Assembly (NCBI GenBank): GCA_937863225.1
Contig: CALMEI010000075.1
Coordinates: 1-64,000, forward strand
Source of the DNA: an uncultured Polaromonas sp.
Lineage (GTDB): Bacteria; Pseudomonadota; Gammaproteobacteria; Burkholderiales; Burkholderiaceae_C
Length of the DNA stretch: 64,000 nucleotides
Direction of reading: 5' to 3'
Positions 49,655-59,166 of this stretch are shown in pieces; positions within the stretch are counted from its first letter, which is position 1, and each line of letters opens with the position of its first letter. The position numbers and the translations under genes were made by a program. The notes beneath the pieces are model-generated. The model was not told the DNA's origin. It worked only from the letters and a program-made list of their open reading frames with translations, and did not search any database.

Positions 49655-50217
49655 AGTTGTATGCCTCGTGCTTTCAATGCCTTGGCCAATGCTGCAACGG
49701 CTCTAGAGCAGTGCGTTTTAACGCTGCCTTCCGAGCAACCCATCGCGGTTGCAGTCTCAGCCACATCAAACTCCTCCCAATAACGCATGAGGAAGGCTTC
49801 TCGTTGACGTGCTGGTAACTCTTGAATCTCTTTTTCAATTTCTCTGAATATTTGGGCTCGACTGGTAACTGATTCAGCACTTTCTGTGCCATCTGAGTCG
49901 TTTTCTAGTTCTAAAGTTTCCAAAATATCGAAATTTCCGTCTTCATCGCTGTTGGCGAAGTCACTGAAATTCGAAAAAACACCTTTTTGAGTCTTTTGTC
50001 GCCGAAACCAGTCCAAGGTGCAGTTGGACAAAATACGCTGAAACAGCATCGGCAATTCTTCAATCGGCTTATCGCCATAGTGCTCGGCCAACTTCATCAT
50101 GCTGTCTTGCACGATGTCCAAAGCGGATTCTTCGTTGCGCACATGGTACAACGAGCGCTTGAAGGCGCGTTTTTCTACGCTTTTCAGGAAGTCAGAAAGT
50201 TCAAGTTCGGTTGCCAA
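49651..50217 (-). CDS. ECF-type RNA polymerase sigma factor
   Basis: A protein of 188 residues. Region 2 is KRSLYHVRNEESALDIVQDSMMKLAEHY with the DxxQD-type core, followed by LSNCTLDWFRRQ; region 4 is ELPARQREAFLMRYWEEFDVAETATAMGCSEGSVKTHCSRAVAAL. An acidic linker joins them. It is the first gene of the minus-strand block sigma-DUF3619-DUF3106-RDD, divergent from ilvI. Its regulon is unknown. Confidence 0.92.
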   Translation of the reverse strand: MATELELSDFLKSVEKRAFKRSLYHVRNEESALDIVQDSMMKLAEHYGDKPIEELPMLFQRILSNCTLDWFRRQKTQKGVFSNFSDFANSDEDGNFDILETLELENDSDGTESAESVTSRAQIFREIEKEIQELPARQREAFLMRYWEEFDVAETATAMGCSEGSVKTHCSRAVAALAKALKARGIQL

Positions 50218-50519
50218 GTGATTACGCCAATGAGGCTTTTGTATGTCGTTCTAAAGATAGGTGTGACGTTTTGCGACGAATTATGGCACCGTATATCTCA
50301 AAAATAGGAAGATTGGTGGCTCGAGCCTGATATTTTGTGTAATCAAATGCGATAATGCGCATTGCAAATTAAACGGCAAACGGATCGTGGCAGAGTGTTT
50401 ACATCATGCGCTCATGGCAACGGTCCTAAGTCCTGATGCGGTTCCACAAGAACTCAGCAAAGGGGCACCCAAGGTATTTCGTTAGAGAAATTCACAAAGG
50501 TTTTAGTAAAAGGATCACC
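50218..50519. other. Divergent intergenic region between the sigma factor and ilvI
   Basis: 302 bases without a supportable gene. A GATAAT at 50351-50356 is the best plus-strand -10, with a poor -35. I looked for an ilv leader peptide rich in Leu, Ile or Val codons followed by a terminator and did not see one. Confidence 0.5.
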
Positions 50520-52304
50520 ATGAAAACGAATCAAGCTGAGTCTTCAGCTTCCGCATCTGCCCCCGTGTCAGCAGCATCATCATCGCCTGAAATACGTGGC
50601 GCTGAAATACTGGTTAAAGCACTCCAAGCCGAAAACGTCAAATACATCTGGGGTTACCCGGGCGGTGCGGTTTTGCACATTTATGACGCTCTCTACAAAC
50701 AAGACACCATGCAGCATATTTTGGTGCGCCATGAGCAAGCGGCTGTGCATGCTGCCGACGGCTATGCCCGTGCAACAGGCGAGGTCGGTGTCGCATTGGT
50801 GACATCTGGCCCAGGCGCCACCAATGCCGTAACTGGCATCGCAACGGCTTACATGGACAGCATACCAATGGTGATTGTCACGGGTCAAGTACCGACGGCT
50901 GCCATTGGCTTAGATGCATTTCAAGAGTGCGACACCATCGGTATCACACGTCCCATCGTCAAACATAATTTTTTAGTCAAAGATGCACGCGATTTGGCTG
51001 AAACAATGAAGAAGGCATTCCACATCGCTCGCAGTGGTCGGCCTGGCCCTGTGGTTGTTGATATTCCAAAAGATGTGTCATTCAAAAAAGTACCGTACCA
51101 CGGATACCCAGAGTCAATTGAAATGCGCGCGTATAACCCAGTTCGCAAAGGACACAGCGGTCAAATACGCAAAGCATTGCAGTTGCTGTTGGCCGCCAAA
51201 CGCCCTTATATTTATACAGGAGGGGGTGTGTTGCTCAGCAACGCAACGGCTGAATTGCGTCTACTTGCCGACATGCTGGGGTTCCCGTGCACCAACACCT
51301 TGATGGGATTAGGCGCTATTGCAGCCAGCGATCCCAAATTCTTGGGCATGTTGGGCATGCATGGCACGTATGAAGCCAATCACACCATGCAAAACGCCGA
51401 TGTGGTGTTGGCTATCGGTGCTCGATTTGATGATCGCGTGATTGGAAACCCCAAGCACTTTGCACAAATTGAACGCAAAATCATTCACATTGACATCGAT
51501 CCTTCCAGCATTTCCAAACGCGTCAAGGTGGATATTCCCATCGTGGGCGATGTGAAAGAAGTGTTGTTGGAAATGATCGCCATGATCAAAGAAGGCGCAT
51601 TGAAACCAGATACCAAGGCTTTGGGTGAATGGTGGAACATGATTGAAAGCTGGCGCAAACGTGATTGTCTCAAGTACGACCATGGCAAAGGCGATGTCAT
51701 CAAGCCGCAATACGTGATTGAAACGCTTTGCAATATGACCAAAGGTGAAGAAACCTACATCACATCGGATGTGGGTCAACACCAAATGTGGGCCGCTCAG
51801 TATTACAAATTTGAAGAGCCACGCCGTTGGATCAATTCTGGCGGTTTGGGTACCATGGGCGTGGGTATACCTTATGCCATGGGTATCAAGTTGGCCAAAC
51901 CCGATAAAGAGGTGTTCTGCGTTACCGGTGAAGGCTCGGTGCAAATGTGCATACAAGAATTATCAACCTGTTTACAGTACAACACACCCATCAAAATCGT
52001 CGCCCTGAATAACCGCTTTTTGGGCATGGTGCGTCAGTGGCAAGAAATTGACTACGAAGGCCGTTACAGCCACAGCTACATGGATGCTTTGCCCAACTTT
52101 GTGAAATTGGCAGAGGCCTACGGCCATGTGGGCATGTTGATTGAATCACCCAAAGACGTTGAACCCGCATTGCGCGAAGCACGCAAATTGAAAGATCGCA
52201 CGGTCTTTATGGATTTCCGCACCGACCCCACTGAGAATGTGTTCCCAATGGTGAAAGCGGGCATGGGAATTGACGAAATGTTGCTTGGTTCCGAAGACTT
52301 GTAA
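50520..52304 (+). CDS. ilvI: Acetolactate synthase, large (catalytic) subunit
   Basis: ThDP enzyme of 594 residues for the first common step of Val, Leu and Ile synthesis. The catalytic Glu lies in RHEQAAVHAADGYARATG; the ThDP motif is GEGSVQMCIQELSTCLQYN. The N-terminus has an unusual Ala/Ser-rich stretch (SSASASAPVSAASSS) of about 20 residues before the family core. The ATG at 50520 follows AAAAGGATC, which decides the start over a longer frame. ilvH, ilvC and pssA follow on the same strand. Confidence 0.95.
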   Translation: MKTNQAESSASASAPVSAASSSPEIRGAEILVKALQAENVKYIWGYPGGAVLHIYDALYKQDTMQHILVRHEQAAVHAADGYARATGEVGVALVTSGPGATNAVTGIATAYMDSIPMVIVTGQVPTAAIGLDAFQECDTIGITRPIVKHNFLVKDARDLAETMKKAFHIARSGRPGPVVVDIPKDVSFKKVPYHGYPESIEMRAYNPVRKGHSGQIRKALQLLLAAKRPYIYTGGGVLLSNATAELRLLADMLGFPCTNTLMGLGAIAASDPKFLGMLGMHGTYEANHTMQNADVVLAIGARFDDRVIGNPKHFAQIERKIIHIDIDPSSISKRVKVDIPIVGDVKEVLLEMIAMIKEGALKPDTKALGEWWNMIESWRKRDCLKYDHGKGDVIKPQYVIETLCNMTKGEETYITSDVGQHQMWAAQYYKFEEPRRWINSGGLGTMGVGIPYAMGIKLAKPDKEVFCVTGEGSVQMCIQELSTCLQYNTPIKIVALNNRFLGMVRQWQEIDYEGRYSHSYMDALPNFVKLAEAYGHVGMLIESPKDVEPALREARKLKDRTVFMDFRTDPTENVFPMVKAGMGIDEMLLGSEDL

Positions 52305-52322
52305 AGAAAGGACGATCAAAAT

Positions 52323-52814
52323 ATGAAACACATTATTGCTGTCCTTCTTGAAAATGAAGCGGGTGCATTGTCTCGCGTGGTGGGTTTGTTCTCAGCGCGT
52401 GGCTATAACATTGAGGCTTTGACCGTGGCACCAACGGAAGATGCAACCCTTTCGCGCATGACCATCCAAACTTCTGGTTCGGATGATGTCATTGAACAAA
52501 TCACCAAGCATTTAAACCGATTGGTTGAAGTGGTCAAGGTGGTTGATTTAACCGAAGGTGCATACACCGAACGTGAGCTCATGATGGTAAAGGTTCGTGC
52601 GGTGGGTAAAGAGCGTGAGGAAATCAAACGCATGGCCGATATTTTTCGTGGTCACATCATTGATGTCACAGAGAAAAGTTACACCATTGAGCTGACTGGC
52701 GACCACGCTAAAAACGATGCGTTCTTGGAAGCCATGGACAAAACCGCTATTTTGGAAACGGTTCGCACAGGACCGAGTGGCATTGGTCGTGGCGAACGCA
52801 TATTGCGTGCGTGA
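52323..52814 (+). CDS. ilvH: Acetolactate synthase, small (regulatory) subunit
   Basis: A protein of 163 residues with an N-terminal ACT domain (HIIAVLLENEAGALSRVVGL, FSARGYNIEALTVAPTED) and a C-terminal ACT-like domain. It confers valine feedback inhibition and stimulates the large subunit. The ATG lies 18 bases after ilvI with GAAAGGACG upstream. Length is typical of IlvH. Confidence 0.95.
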   Translation: MKHIIAVLLENEAGALSRVVGLFSARGYNIEALTVAPTEDATLSRMTIQTSGSDDVIEQITKHLNRLVEVVKVVDLTEGAYTERELMMVKVRAVGKEREEIKRMADIFRGHIIDVTEKSYTIELTGDHAKNDAFLEAMDKTAILETVRTGPSGIGRGERILRA

Positions 52815-52891
52815 TCACATCACCAACTTATAAGGATATGAATGGCCCGGCGCTTACAATACGGGGTCATCATGAGGTTTGTATTTTTTAG

Positions 52892-53926
<1,035 letters not shown>

Positions 53927-53968
53927 GCCTGTAATCAATCTGAAAAGAATTTGACAACAGGGGTAACT

Positions 53969-54790
53969 ATGCACGACGGTGAACAGGTTTCGAAAGATGA
54001 TGAAAGCTTGAAACAAATTCAAGCCCTACCCAAGCGACGCAAGGGCATTTACATCCTGCCTAATCTGTTCACTTTAGCAGCATTGTTTGGCGGGTTTTAC
54101 GCCATTGTGATGGCCATGAATGGCCGCTTTGAAATGGCGGCCATTGGCGTATTTTGTGCCATGGTGCTTGACAGTCTAGACGGCCGAGTCGCACGCATGA
54201 CCAATACGCAAAGCGCATTCGGCGAGCAAATGGATTCGCTCTCTGATATGGTCAGTTTTGGCGCTGCACCGGCTTTGATATCCTATATTTGGGCACTCAA
54301 GGGTTTGGGGCGTTGGGGTTGGTTTGCTGCGTTTGTGTACTGCGCTTGCGCAGCACTGCGCTTGGCACGATTTAATGTCAACACAACCGTGGTTGATAAG
54401 CGCTACTTTCAAGGTTTGCCATCACCAGCTGCCGCCGCATTGGTGACAGGCTTTTTGTGGATTGCAACCGAAGCGGGCATCAAAGGAAGTGAGGTCGCAT
54501 GGCCCATGTTTGCTCTGGTGTTGTACGCCGGTTTGACCATGGTGACCAATGTGCCGTTCTACAGTTTCAAAGATGTGCACTTCAAACAAAGTGTGCCGTT
54601 TATTGTGATTGTCGTTATTGCTTTGGTGATCGCCATCATCGCATTAGAACCCTCAGTGGTGTTGTCGGTCTTGTTCGTGATTTACGGCATCAGCGGATAT
54701 GTTATTTTTGCTTGGCGCAAAGCCAAAGGTATACAAACCAGTGTCATCAGCACATCGACTGATGAACCTGAAGAACGGGGCATGCATTAA
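53969..54790 (+). CDS. pssA: CDP-diacylglycerol-serine O-phosphatidyltransferase
   Basis: Integral membrane protein of 273 residues for phosphatidylserine synthesis. The CDP-alcohol phosphatidyltransferase signature is SLDGRVARMTNTQSAFGEQM followed by DSLSDMV, giving the DGxxAR...G...D...D pattern. About eight hydrophobic segments follow. The ATG at 53969 is chosen with AGGGG upstream; a TTG 18 bases earlier is in frame. It sits after ilvC, as in other Burkholderiales by memory. Confidence 0.93.
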   Translation: MHDGEQVSKDDESLKQIQALPKRRKGIYILPNLFTLAALFGGFYAIVMAMNGRFEMAAIGVFCAMVLDSLDGRVARMTNTQSAFGEQMDSLSDMVSFGAAPALISYIWALKGLGRWGWFAAFVYCACAALRLARFNVNTTVVDKRYFQGLPSPAAAALVTGFLWIATEAGIKGSEVAWPMFALVLYAGLTMVTNVPFYSFKDVHFKQSVPFIVIVVIALVIAIIALEPSVVLSVLFVIYGISGYVIFAWRKAKGIQTSVISTSTDEPEERGMH

Positions 54791-54814
54791 TACAGCCCCA
54801 GTTGCCTTATAAAT

Positions 54815-55540
54815 CTAGGCGATTAAAAATCGATAAAGATTGCGCAGCATACCTGCTGTAGCGCCCCAAATGAAGTGAGTCGCATCTTCGTCTTTAACCT
54901 CATTCAATGTTGCAAGATTCCCATCCGGATTTTGTTTAGGGTAGGGCATTGAAAACCAACGACGCTGTTGACCCTGCCACAGCACCTCATGTTCATTGTG
55001 ATTGCCTGGGTGCATTAAAAATGACAATGGAACTTCAAACACGTGATCGACTTCAATCGGGTTGGGCAGAATATGAAATCCCGGTTTGATTAAAGCAATG
55101 ACAGGGCTGACAATGAAATGTGTGCCCGTGATGTAATTGGGTAGCGAACCAATCACCTCGACAAACGAAGCATCCAACCCTATTTCTTCTTGCGACTCGC
55201 GCAATGCGGTGGCAACATTGTCCGTATCTGATAAATCTGATTTGCCACCAGGAAAGGCAATTTGCCCAGCGTGAGTGGATAGGTTTTGGGTGCGTTGTGT
55301 GAGCAGAACCATCAACTCATCCCGCATCACCAAAGGTATGAGAACCGCTGCGTTGGCGGGTTCACGCTCGGTAAAACTGGCTTCCCGAATCACTTCAGGC
55401 GTCCAAATCGGCGGGTTTTGAAACCGTTGCCTTAGGGCTTCAGGACTGAGTTGAGCAGGATGTACCGCACGCAAATGTTCGCCGGTTCCAACGACAGGAA
55501 CTTTGCGTGGGTCGAAGACAGGTGTTGTTTTATGCAGCAA
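54815..55540 (-). CDS. NUDIX hydrolase, CoA pyrophosphatase type
   Basis: NUDIX protein of about 241 residues similar to NudL/YeaB. The Nudix box region is [20 protein letters not shown] followed by EEIGLD, and the CoA-type upstream segment is [20 protein letters not shown]. It probably cleaves CoA or related diphosphates. No ATG is available near the 5' end: a TTG at 55540, overlapping the rplS stop by 11 bases, is the most sensible start, suggesting coupling to rplS. A longer open frame upstream lies inside rplS and is not credible as coding. Confidence 0.85.
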   Translation of the reverse strand: MLHKTTPVFDPRKVPVVGTGEHLRAVHPAQLSPEALRQRFQNPPIWTPEVIREASFTEREPANAAVLIPLVMRDELMVLLTQRTQNLSTHAGQIAFPGGKSDLSDTDNVATALRESQEEIGLDASFVEVIGSLPNYITGTHFIVSPVIALIKPGFHILPNPIEVDHVFEVPLSFLMHPGNHNEHEVLWQGQQRRWFSMPYPKQNPDGNLATLNEVKDEDATHFIWGATAGMLRNLYRFLIA

Positions 55541-55916
55541 CTGATGCTGTTTTAGCTTTTTTAGGTGCCAATTTTTCTTTAATGCGTGCTGATTTACCGC
55601 TGCGATCGCGCAAGTAGTACAACTTGGCACGACGCACATCACCACGACGCTTCACTTCGATGCTGGCGATCAAAGGGCTGTAGGTTTGGAATGTGCGCTC
55701 AACACCTTCACCACTGGAGATTTTGCGAACGATGAAGCTGCTGTTCAAACCGCGATTGCGAATGGCAATGACAACACCTTCAAATGCTTGCAAACGCTTG
55801 CGAGTACCCTCAACCACGTTGACATTGATGACAACGGTATCGCCAGGTGCAAATTCAGGGATGGTTTTATTCAAGCGAGCAATTTCTTCTTGCTCTAAAG
55901 TTTGGATTAAATTCAT
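55530..55916 (-). CDS. rplS: 50S ribosomal protein L19
   Basis: A protein of 128 residues matching bL19: the N-terminal [20 protein letters not shown], then [40 protein letters not shown] and [22 protein letters not shown] precedes the ATG. It normally ends the rpsP-rimM-trmD-rplS operon, but here no trmD precedes it; instead there is a 421-bp non-coding stretch and an integron cassette. A separate promoter lies upstream. Confidence 0.97.
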   Translation of the reverse strand: MNLIQTLEQEEIARLNKTIPEFAPGDTVVINVNVVEGTRKRLQAFEGVVIAIRNRGLNSSFIVRKISSGEGVERTFQTYSPLIASIEVKRRGDVRRAKLYYLRDRSGKSARIKEKLAPKKAKTASVAA

Positions 55917-56044
55917 AGTTTCCTCTTATAGATCTTGGCAGCACCAATGTCGGGATTGACATATGCATCAACGGTAAGACTCGAAATAGTCCTAGGTATA
56001 AACCTTCATCGCATGCGGTCGGCCAGAGGATCGAAAAGCCTCTA

Positions 56045-56073
56045 ATTATAGCAAATTATTCTGTATCAGCTAA
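56045..56073 (-). promoter_or_regulatory. Probable rplS promoter
   Basis: TATAAT at 56050-56045 preceded by TGC (extended -10), with TTAGCT (56073-56068) as a weak -35 at 17-bp spacing. This would allow rplS expression independent of trmD. Confidence 0.5.
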
Positions 56074-56161
56074 ATGTCCCGCTTTCCCTGCGCTGGCGTT
56101 GGTATTGGTTGGGTTATTGCCTGTTTTGCTTATGTGCAGAATGCAAAGCGTGCGCTAAAAA

Positions 56162-56223
56162 TACTACATATTTCACTATGTTTTTGATAGCTGGTAAGGC
56201 AATCGATACGCCGGATACAGGCA
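56162..56223 (-). repeat. Dispersed palindromic repeat between the cassette and rplS
   Basis: TACTACATATTTCACTATG, TTTTTGATAGCTGGTAAGGC, AATCGATACGCCGGATACAG, GC. The AGGCAAT.GATACGCCGG.TACAGGC part matches the hscA copy (AGGCAATATATACGCCGGCTACAGGC). Confidence 0.7.
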
Positions 56224-56244
56224 TAAATGGTGCTTTAAATTGAG

Positions 56245-56316
56245 ATCTAACGTTGGAGGTAAGGGGCGCGGAGCCGGCTTGCTGGCAGAGCGTCCCTCTT
56301 GATCGAAGTGTTAGAC
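56245..56316 (-). mobile_element. Integron attC recombination site
   Basis: On the minus strand it starts with GTCTAAC (56316-56310) and ends with GTTAGAT (56251-56245), the R'' and R' core heptamers (RYYYAAC and GTTRRRY), complementary to each other. The inner arms ACTTCGATCAAGAGGGACG and GCGCCCCTTACCTCCAAC pair imperfectly with extra bases, and a GCCAGCAAGCCGGC-type centre forms the tip. Length 72, 22 bases after the stop of the cassette gene, all as in classical attC sites. Confidence 0.82.
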
Positions 56317-56337
56317 ATATAGCGATGAAGTACTTGC

Positions 56338-57015
56338 TCATATGGACGAATAAACGACATGGGAAACGGCTCTCCTCGCCTTTTCAGAACTTGGCGCTCT
56401 ACGGACACCCGGCAACCCATCGTTACGATCTGAAAATTTAGCATCCAGTCCGATCAGCTTGTTGCCCATCTCTGTGATGCTAACCACGTATCGCCGCCCT
56501 TTTTTGTCTCCACGAGATTGTGCCTTAACGAACCCACGGTTATGAAGCTCTAACAAAGTATCTGTCGTTGGCTCTTGGAAAACAGACGCCAATCCATACT
56601 CATAGTCCATTGGGTTAGCGATTTCTTTTGCTCTTCTAACCACGCGCGCTTCTTCACTGCCGTAGCGATTCAGCTTCATATTCGGAAGAACTATTTCAGA
56701 AGTTCCATCTACCTCTCTGAGCACTTGAAGATGAAGCCTACTTAGGCCAATCGTCTCCACAATCTCCCTCCACCCGTAACGTGATTTCAACAAAAGCATT
56801 GCTCCCGTTGAGTCTGGAAGTTTAGAGGTCGCCTGCGCAATCAACTCCATCTCGGCTTGCGCTTCTTCTGTTTTTTTTAGTGTCTCCTCGGCTTTTTTCT
56901 CGGCAGCACGAGTTTTCGCGTCAGCTTCGTCACGAGATGAACGCAATGCTCCATACCCAAAGAACAGAATAACTGCGGCCCACGATACTGCGGTGACAAT
57001 TTCCGACGCGCTCAT
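56338..57015 (-). CDS. Cassette-encoded membrane-anchored coiled-coil protein of unknown function
   Basis: A protein of 225 residues that I do not recognise. An N-terminal membrane helix (residues about 5-24, IVTAVSWAAVILFFGYGALR) is followed by a charged heptad-type coiled coil (about 27-62: DEADAKTRAAEKKAEETLKK, TEEAQAEMELIAQ). The C-terminal half looks like a winged helix: TTDTLLELHNRGFVKAQSRG, DKKGRRYVVSITEMGNKLIG. The domain order suggests a membrane-tethered sensor or DNA/protein-binding module with the soluble part in the cytoplasm. It occupies an integron-type cassette, so it was probably acquired by transfer. It overlaps no neighbour and has no promoter of its own that I can see. Confidence 0.75.
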   Translation of the reverse strand: MSASEIVTAVSWAAVILFFGYGALRSSRDEADAKTRAAEKKAEETLKKTEEAQAEMELIAQATSKLPDSTGAMLLLKSRYGWREIVETIGLSRLHLQVLREVDGTSEIVLPNMKLNRYGSEEARVVRRAKEIANPMDYEYGLASVFQEPTTDTLLELHNRGFVKAQSRGDKKGRRYVVSITEMGNKLIGLDAKFSDRNDGLPGVRRAPSSEKARRAVSHVVYSSI

Positions 57016-57325
57016 GGTTTATGCCTAACGTAATATACACCGCAAAACTTGCAACATAATCTGGCGACTGCGGGATAAGCTGGTCATCTTAATCTCCTGA
57101 GAATGGCTTGTTTATTGGCTTGCTTACACTATAGCTTAAACAAACAGCAATTCAACAACTCCCAATACATTTCATCAGCTTGAATTCAAACAGCGATTCA
57201 GATGCTACATATTTAATAGCAGTATAGGCAATAAATACGCCGGCTAGAGCCATATTTTATATAAAAATTGTTCCCTTGACAGGGGGGTAAACCTGTTACT
57301 GGCTTTTGATGTATCCGTGGTTTGC
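57016..57325. other. Non-coding region between the cassette and the VWA gene
   Basis: 310 bases without a supportable gene. It starts with the GTTAGGC core (minus strand, 57029-57023) and contains a dispersed repeat at 57202-57252. I see no attI structure and no integrase remnant. Confidence 0.6.
57202..57252 (-). repeat. Dispersed palindromic repeat between the cassette and the VWA gene
   Basis: ATGCTACATATTTAATAGCA, GTATAGGCAATAAATACGCC, GGCTAGAGCCAT. It is the reverse complement of the 14191 and 44550 type and is close to the in-gene copies. Confidence 0.8.
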
Positions 57326-58546
57326 TTACTTTGATAGCAACCGCATGGCATCTTCTAGGCCTTTGAGGGTCAGGGGGAACATGCGTTGGCTCATCAGTTG
57401 CTGAATCACAGCGATGCTTTGTCGGTATTGCCACACCCCTTGTGGTTCTGGGTTGATCCAAGCAAATTTTGGAAAGGCATGCGTTAAACGCTGTAACCAT
57501 TCTGCGCCAGCTTCTGGGTTGTTGTATTCGACGCTGCCACCGGGTTGCAAAATTTCGTAAGGGCTCATGGTGGCGTCACCCACAAAGATGAGTTTGTAGT
57601 CTTTGTTGTACTTCCGAATGATGTCCCAAGTTTCAAACTTTTCGGCATACCGTCGGCGGTTGTTTTTCCACATGAAGTCGTAAACACAATTGTGAAAATA
57701 ATAAAACTCAAGGTGTTTGAATTCCGTTTTTGATGCTGAAAACAATTCTTCGACACGCTGTATGTGGTCATCCATGGTGCCGCCCACGTCCATCAAGAGC
57801 AAAATTTTGACGTTGTTGTGCTTTTCGGGCACCATTTTGATGTCCAAATAGCCTGCATTGGCGGCAGTTGAATGGATGGTGTCGTCTAAATCCAGTTCTT
57901 CTTCATTGCCCAGTCGTGCAAATTTGCGTAAACGGCGCAAGGCAACTTTGATGTTGCGCGTGCCCAGCTCTTGGCTGTCGTCATAGTCTTTGTAAGCCCG
58001 TTGGTCCCAAACCTTGACCGCACTCTTGTTGCGGCTTTTGTCTTGCCCAATGCGTATGCCTTGTGGATTTTGCCCATAGGCTCCAAATGGCGAAGTCCCA
58101 CCCGTGCCTATCCATTTATTGCCACCTTCATGGCGTTCTTTTTGCTCTTCAAAACGCTTTTTAAGTGTTTCCATGAGCTCGTCCCAACCCATTTTTTCTA
58201 TTTTGGCGCGCTCTTCAGGCGACAAATTCAATTCGAGATTTTTGCGCAGCCATTCCAGTGGGACATCTTTGGTGAAATCTGCGATGGTTTCTATGCCTTT
58301 GAAATAAGCCGCAAAGGCACGGTCAAACTTGTCGTAGTGTTTTTCGTCTTTGACTAAAACCAATCGGCTCAGGTAATAAAAATCATTGATGTCATAACCA
58401 CTGCCAGTGTCACTGTGTTCGCGTTCATCATCTGGGGTGTTGGGTCCTACAACGCCTGCTTTCAAAGCGCCCAATAAATCCAAATATTCCTTCACCGAAA
58501 TCGGCAATTTGGCTTCGCGCAGCGTATAAAAAAAATCAATCAGCAT
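57326..58546 (-). CDS. VWA-domain protein (CoxE/YehP-like)
   Basis: A protein of 406 residues. The C-terminal third is a von Willebrand A-like domain whose metal site reads LLLMDVGGTMDDH, a DxGGT variant of the DxSxS MIDAS. A basic, Gly-rich middle (WIGTGGTSPFGAYGQNPQG) and a helical N-terminus (FYTLREAKLPISVKEYLDLL) match the family encoded with MoxR ATPases. Such pairs assemble or activate metalloenzymes or membrane complexes; the client is unknown. The MoxR gene is 1.5 kb upstream on the same strand, with two genes in between. Confidence 0.85.
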   Translation of the reverse strand: MLIDFFYTLREAKLPISVKEYLDLLGALKAGVVGPNTPDDEREHSDTGSGYDINDFYYLSRLVLVKDEKHYDKFDRAFAAYFKGIETIADFTKDVPLEWLRKNLELNLSPEERAKIEKMGWDELMETLKKRFEEQKERHEGGNKWIGTGGTSPFGAYGQNPQGIRIGQDKSRNKSAVKVWDQRAYKDYDDSQELGTRNIKVALRRLRKFARLGNEEELDLDDTIHSTAANAGYLDIKMVPEKHNNVKILLLMDVGGTMDDHIQRVEELFSASKTEFKHLEFYYFHNCVYDFMWKNNRRRYAEKFETWDIIRKYNKDYKLIFVGDATMSPYEILQPGGSVEYNNPEAGAEWLQRLTHAFPKFAWINPEPQGVWQYRQSIAVIQQLMSQRMFPLTLKGLEDAMRLLSK

Positions 58547-58553
58547 GGCTAAA

Positions 58554-59156
58554 TCAGTTGCGTTGCTTGTTCAATGCGTACAACAAATGCGCCTTGACTT
58601 CTGGCCATTCGCCACGCGTCAAGCTGTACATCACTGTGTCGCGGATGGTGCCGTCACGGCGCATGGCATGGCCACGTATGACACCGTCTTTTTTGGCACC
58701 CAATCGTTCAATGGCGCGTTGGCTTGCAAAATTGAAATTATCAGTGCGCCAGCCCACCACGTTATAGCCCAAGGTTTCAAAGGCATGTGTCATCAAAAGT
58801 AATTTTGCTGTGGTGTTGACATGGCTGCGTTGGGCACTTTGGGCGTACCAGGTATAGCCAATTTCTAAACGCTTCACGGCAGGCAATATGTCGTGGTAAC
58901 TGCTGGTGCCAAGCACTTTGCCGCTGGCACTGTCAATGACTGCATAAGGGAGTCGTTTGCCTTCTTGTTGCATCGTCAGGGCATCTTCGATGTATTGACG
59001 TGTTTTGTCGGGTTCGGGGACGGAGGTGACACGGATGTTCCACAACTCTCCGTCGGCGGCGGCCATGCGCAAACCTGCTTCATGTTGCAGTGCCAGAGGT
59101 TCAAGCCGCAAAGACTCGCTGATGAGCGGTGTGTGGGTTGGAAAATTCGCGTTCAT
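58554..59156 (-). CDS. GNAT-family N-acetyltransferase
   Basis: A protein of 200 residues like the RimJ/Acetyltransf_3 type: LISESLRLEPLALQHEAGLR, LGTSSYHDILPAVKRLEIGY, the acetyl-CoA-binding area SAQRSHVNTTAKLLLMTHAF and FETLGYNVVGWRTDNFNFAS. The usual QxxGxG/A loop appears as QRSHVNTT. It lies eight bases upstream of the VWA gene and may share its transcript. The substrate is unknown. Confidence 0.88.
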   Translation of the reverse strand: MNANFPTHTPLISESLRLEPLALQHEAGLRMAAADGELWNIRVTSVPEPDKTRQYIEDALTMQQEGKRLPYAVIDSASGKVLGTSSYHDILPAVKRLEIGYTWYAQSAQRSHVNTTAKLLLMTHAFETLGYNVVGWRTDNFNFASQRAIERLGAKKDGVIRGHAMRRDGTIRDTVMYSLTRGEWPEVKAHLLYALNKQRN

Positions 59157-59166
59157 GATGCCGTTA

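Larger units (their letters stand above)
55917..56244. other. Non-coding region upstream of rplS with its own promoter and a repeat
   Basis: No gene is supportable here. On the minus strand an extended -10 element, TGCTATAAT (hexamer 56050-56045), lies about 130 bases upstream of the rplS start with a weak -35. Further up is a dispersed repeat copy (56162-56223), then the attC site of the neighbouring cassette. Confidence 0.6.
56245..57028 (-). mobile_element. Orphan integron gene cassette
   Basis: The unit runs from a core site, GTTAGGC (57029-57023), eight bases before the gene's ATG, through a single gene, to the attC at its 3' end. The short 5' leader, single promoterless gene and 3' attC are the standard cassette layout. 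No integrase gene and no second attC are present, so it looks like a cassette inserted at a secondary site or a relic of a lost array. Confidence 0.75.

Noticed and set aside
50400-50430. A short reading frame upstream of ilvI as an attenuation leader peptide
   Set aside because: It has no run of Leu, Ile or Val codons and no terminator/antiterminator pair follows.
57030-57085. A GCAGTCGCC-like stretch upstream of the cassette core, reminiscent of the class 1 integron attI site
   Set aside because: Only about nine bases agree and the distance to GTTAGGC differs from attI1 as I recall it. No integrase gene or further site supports it.
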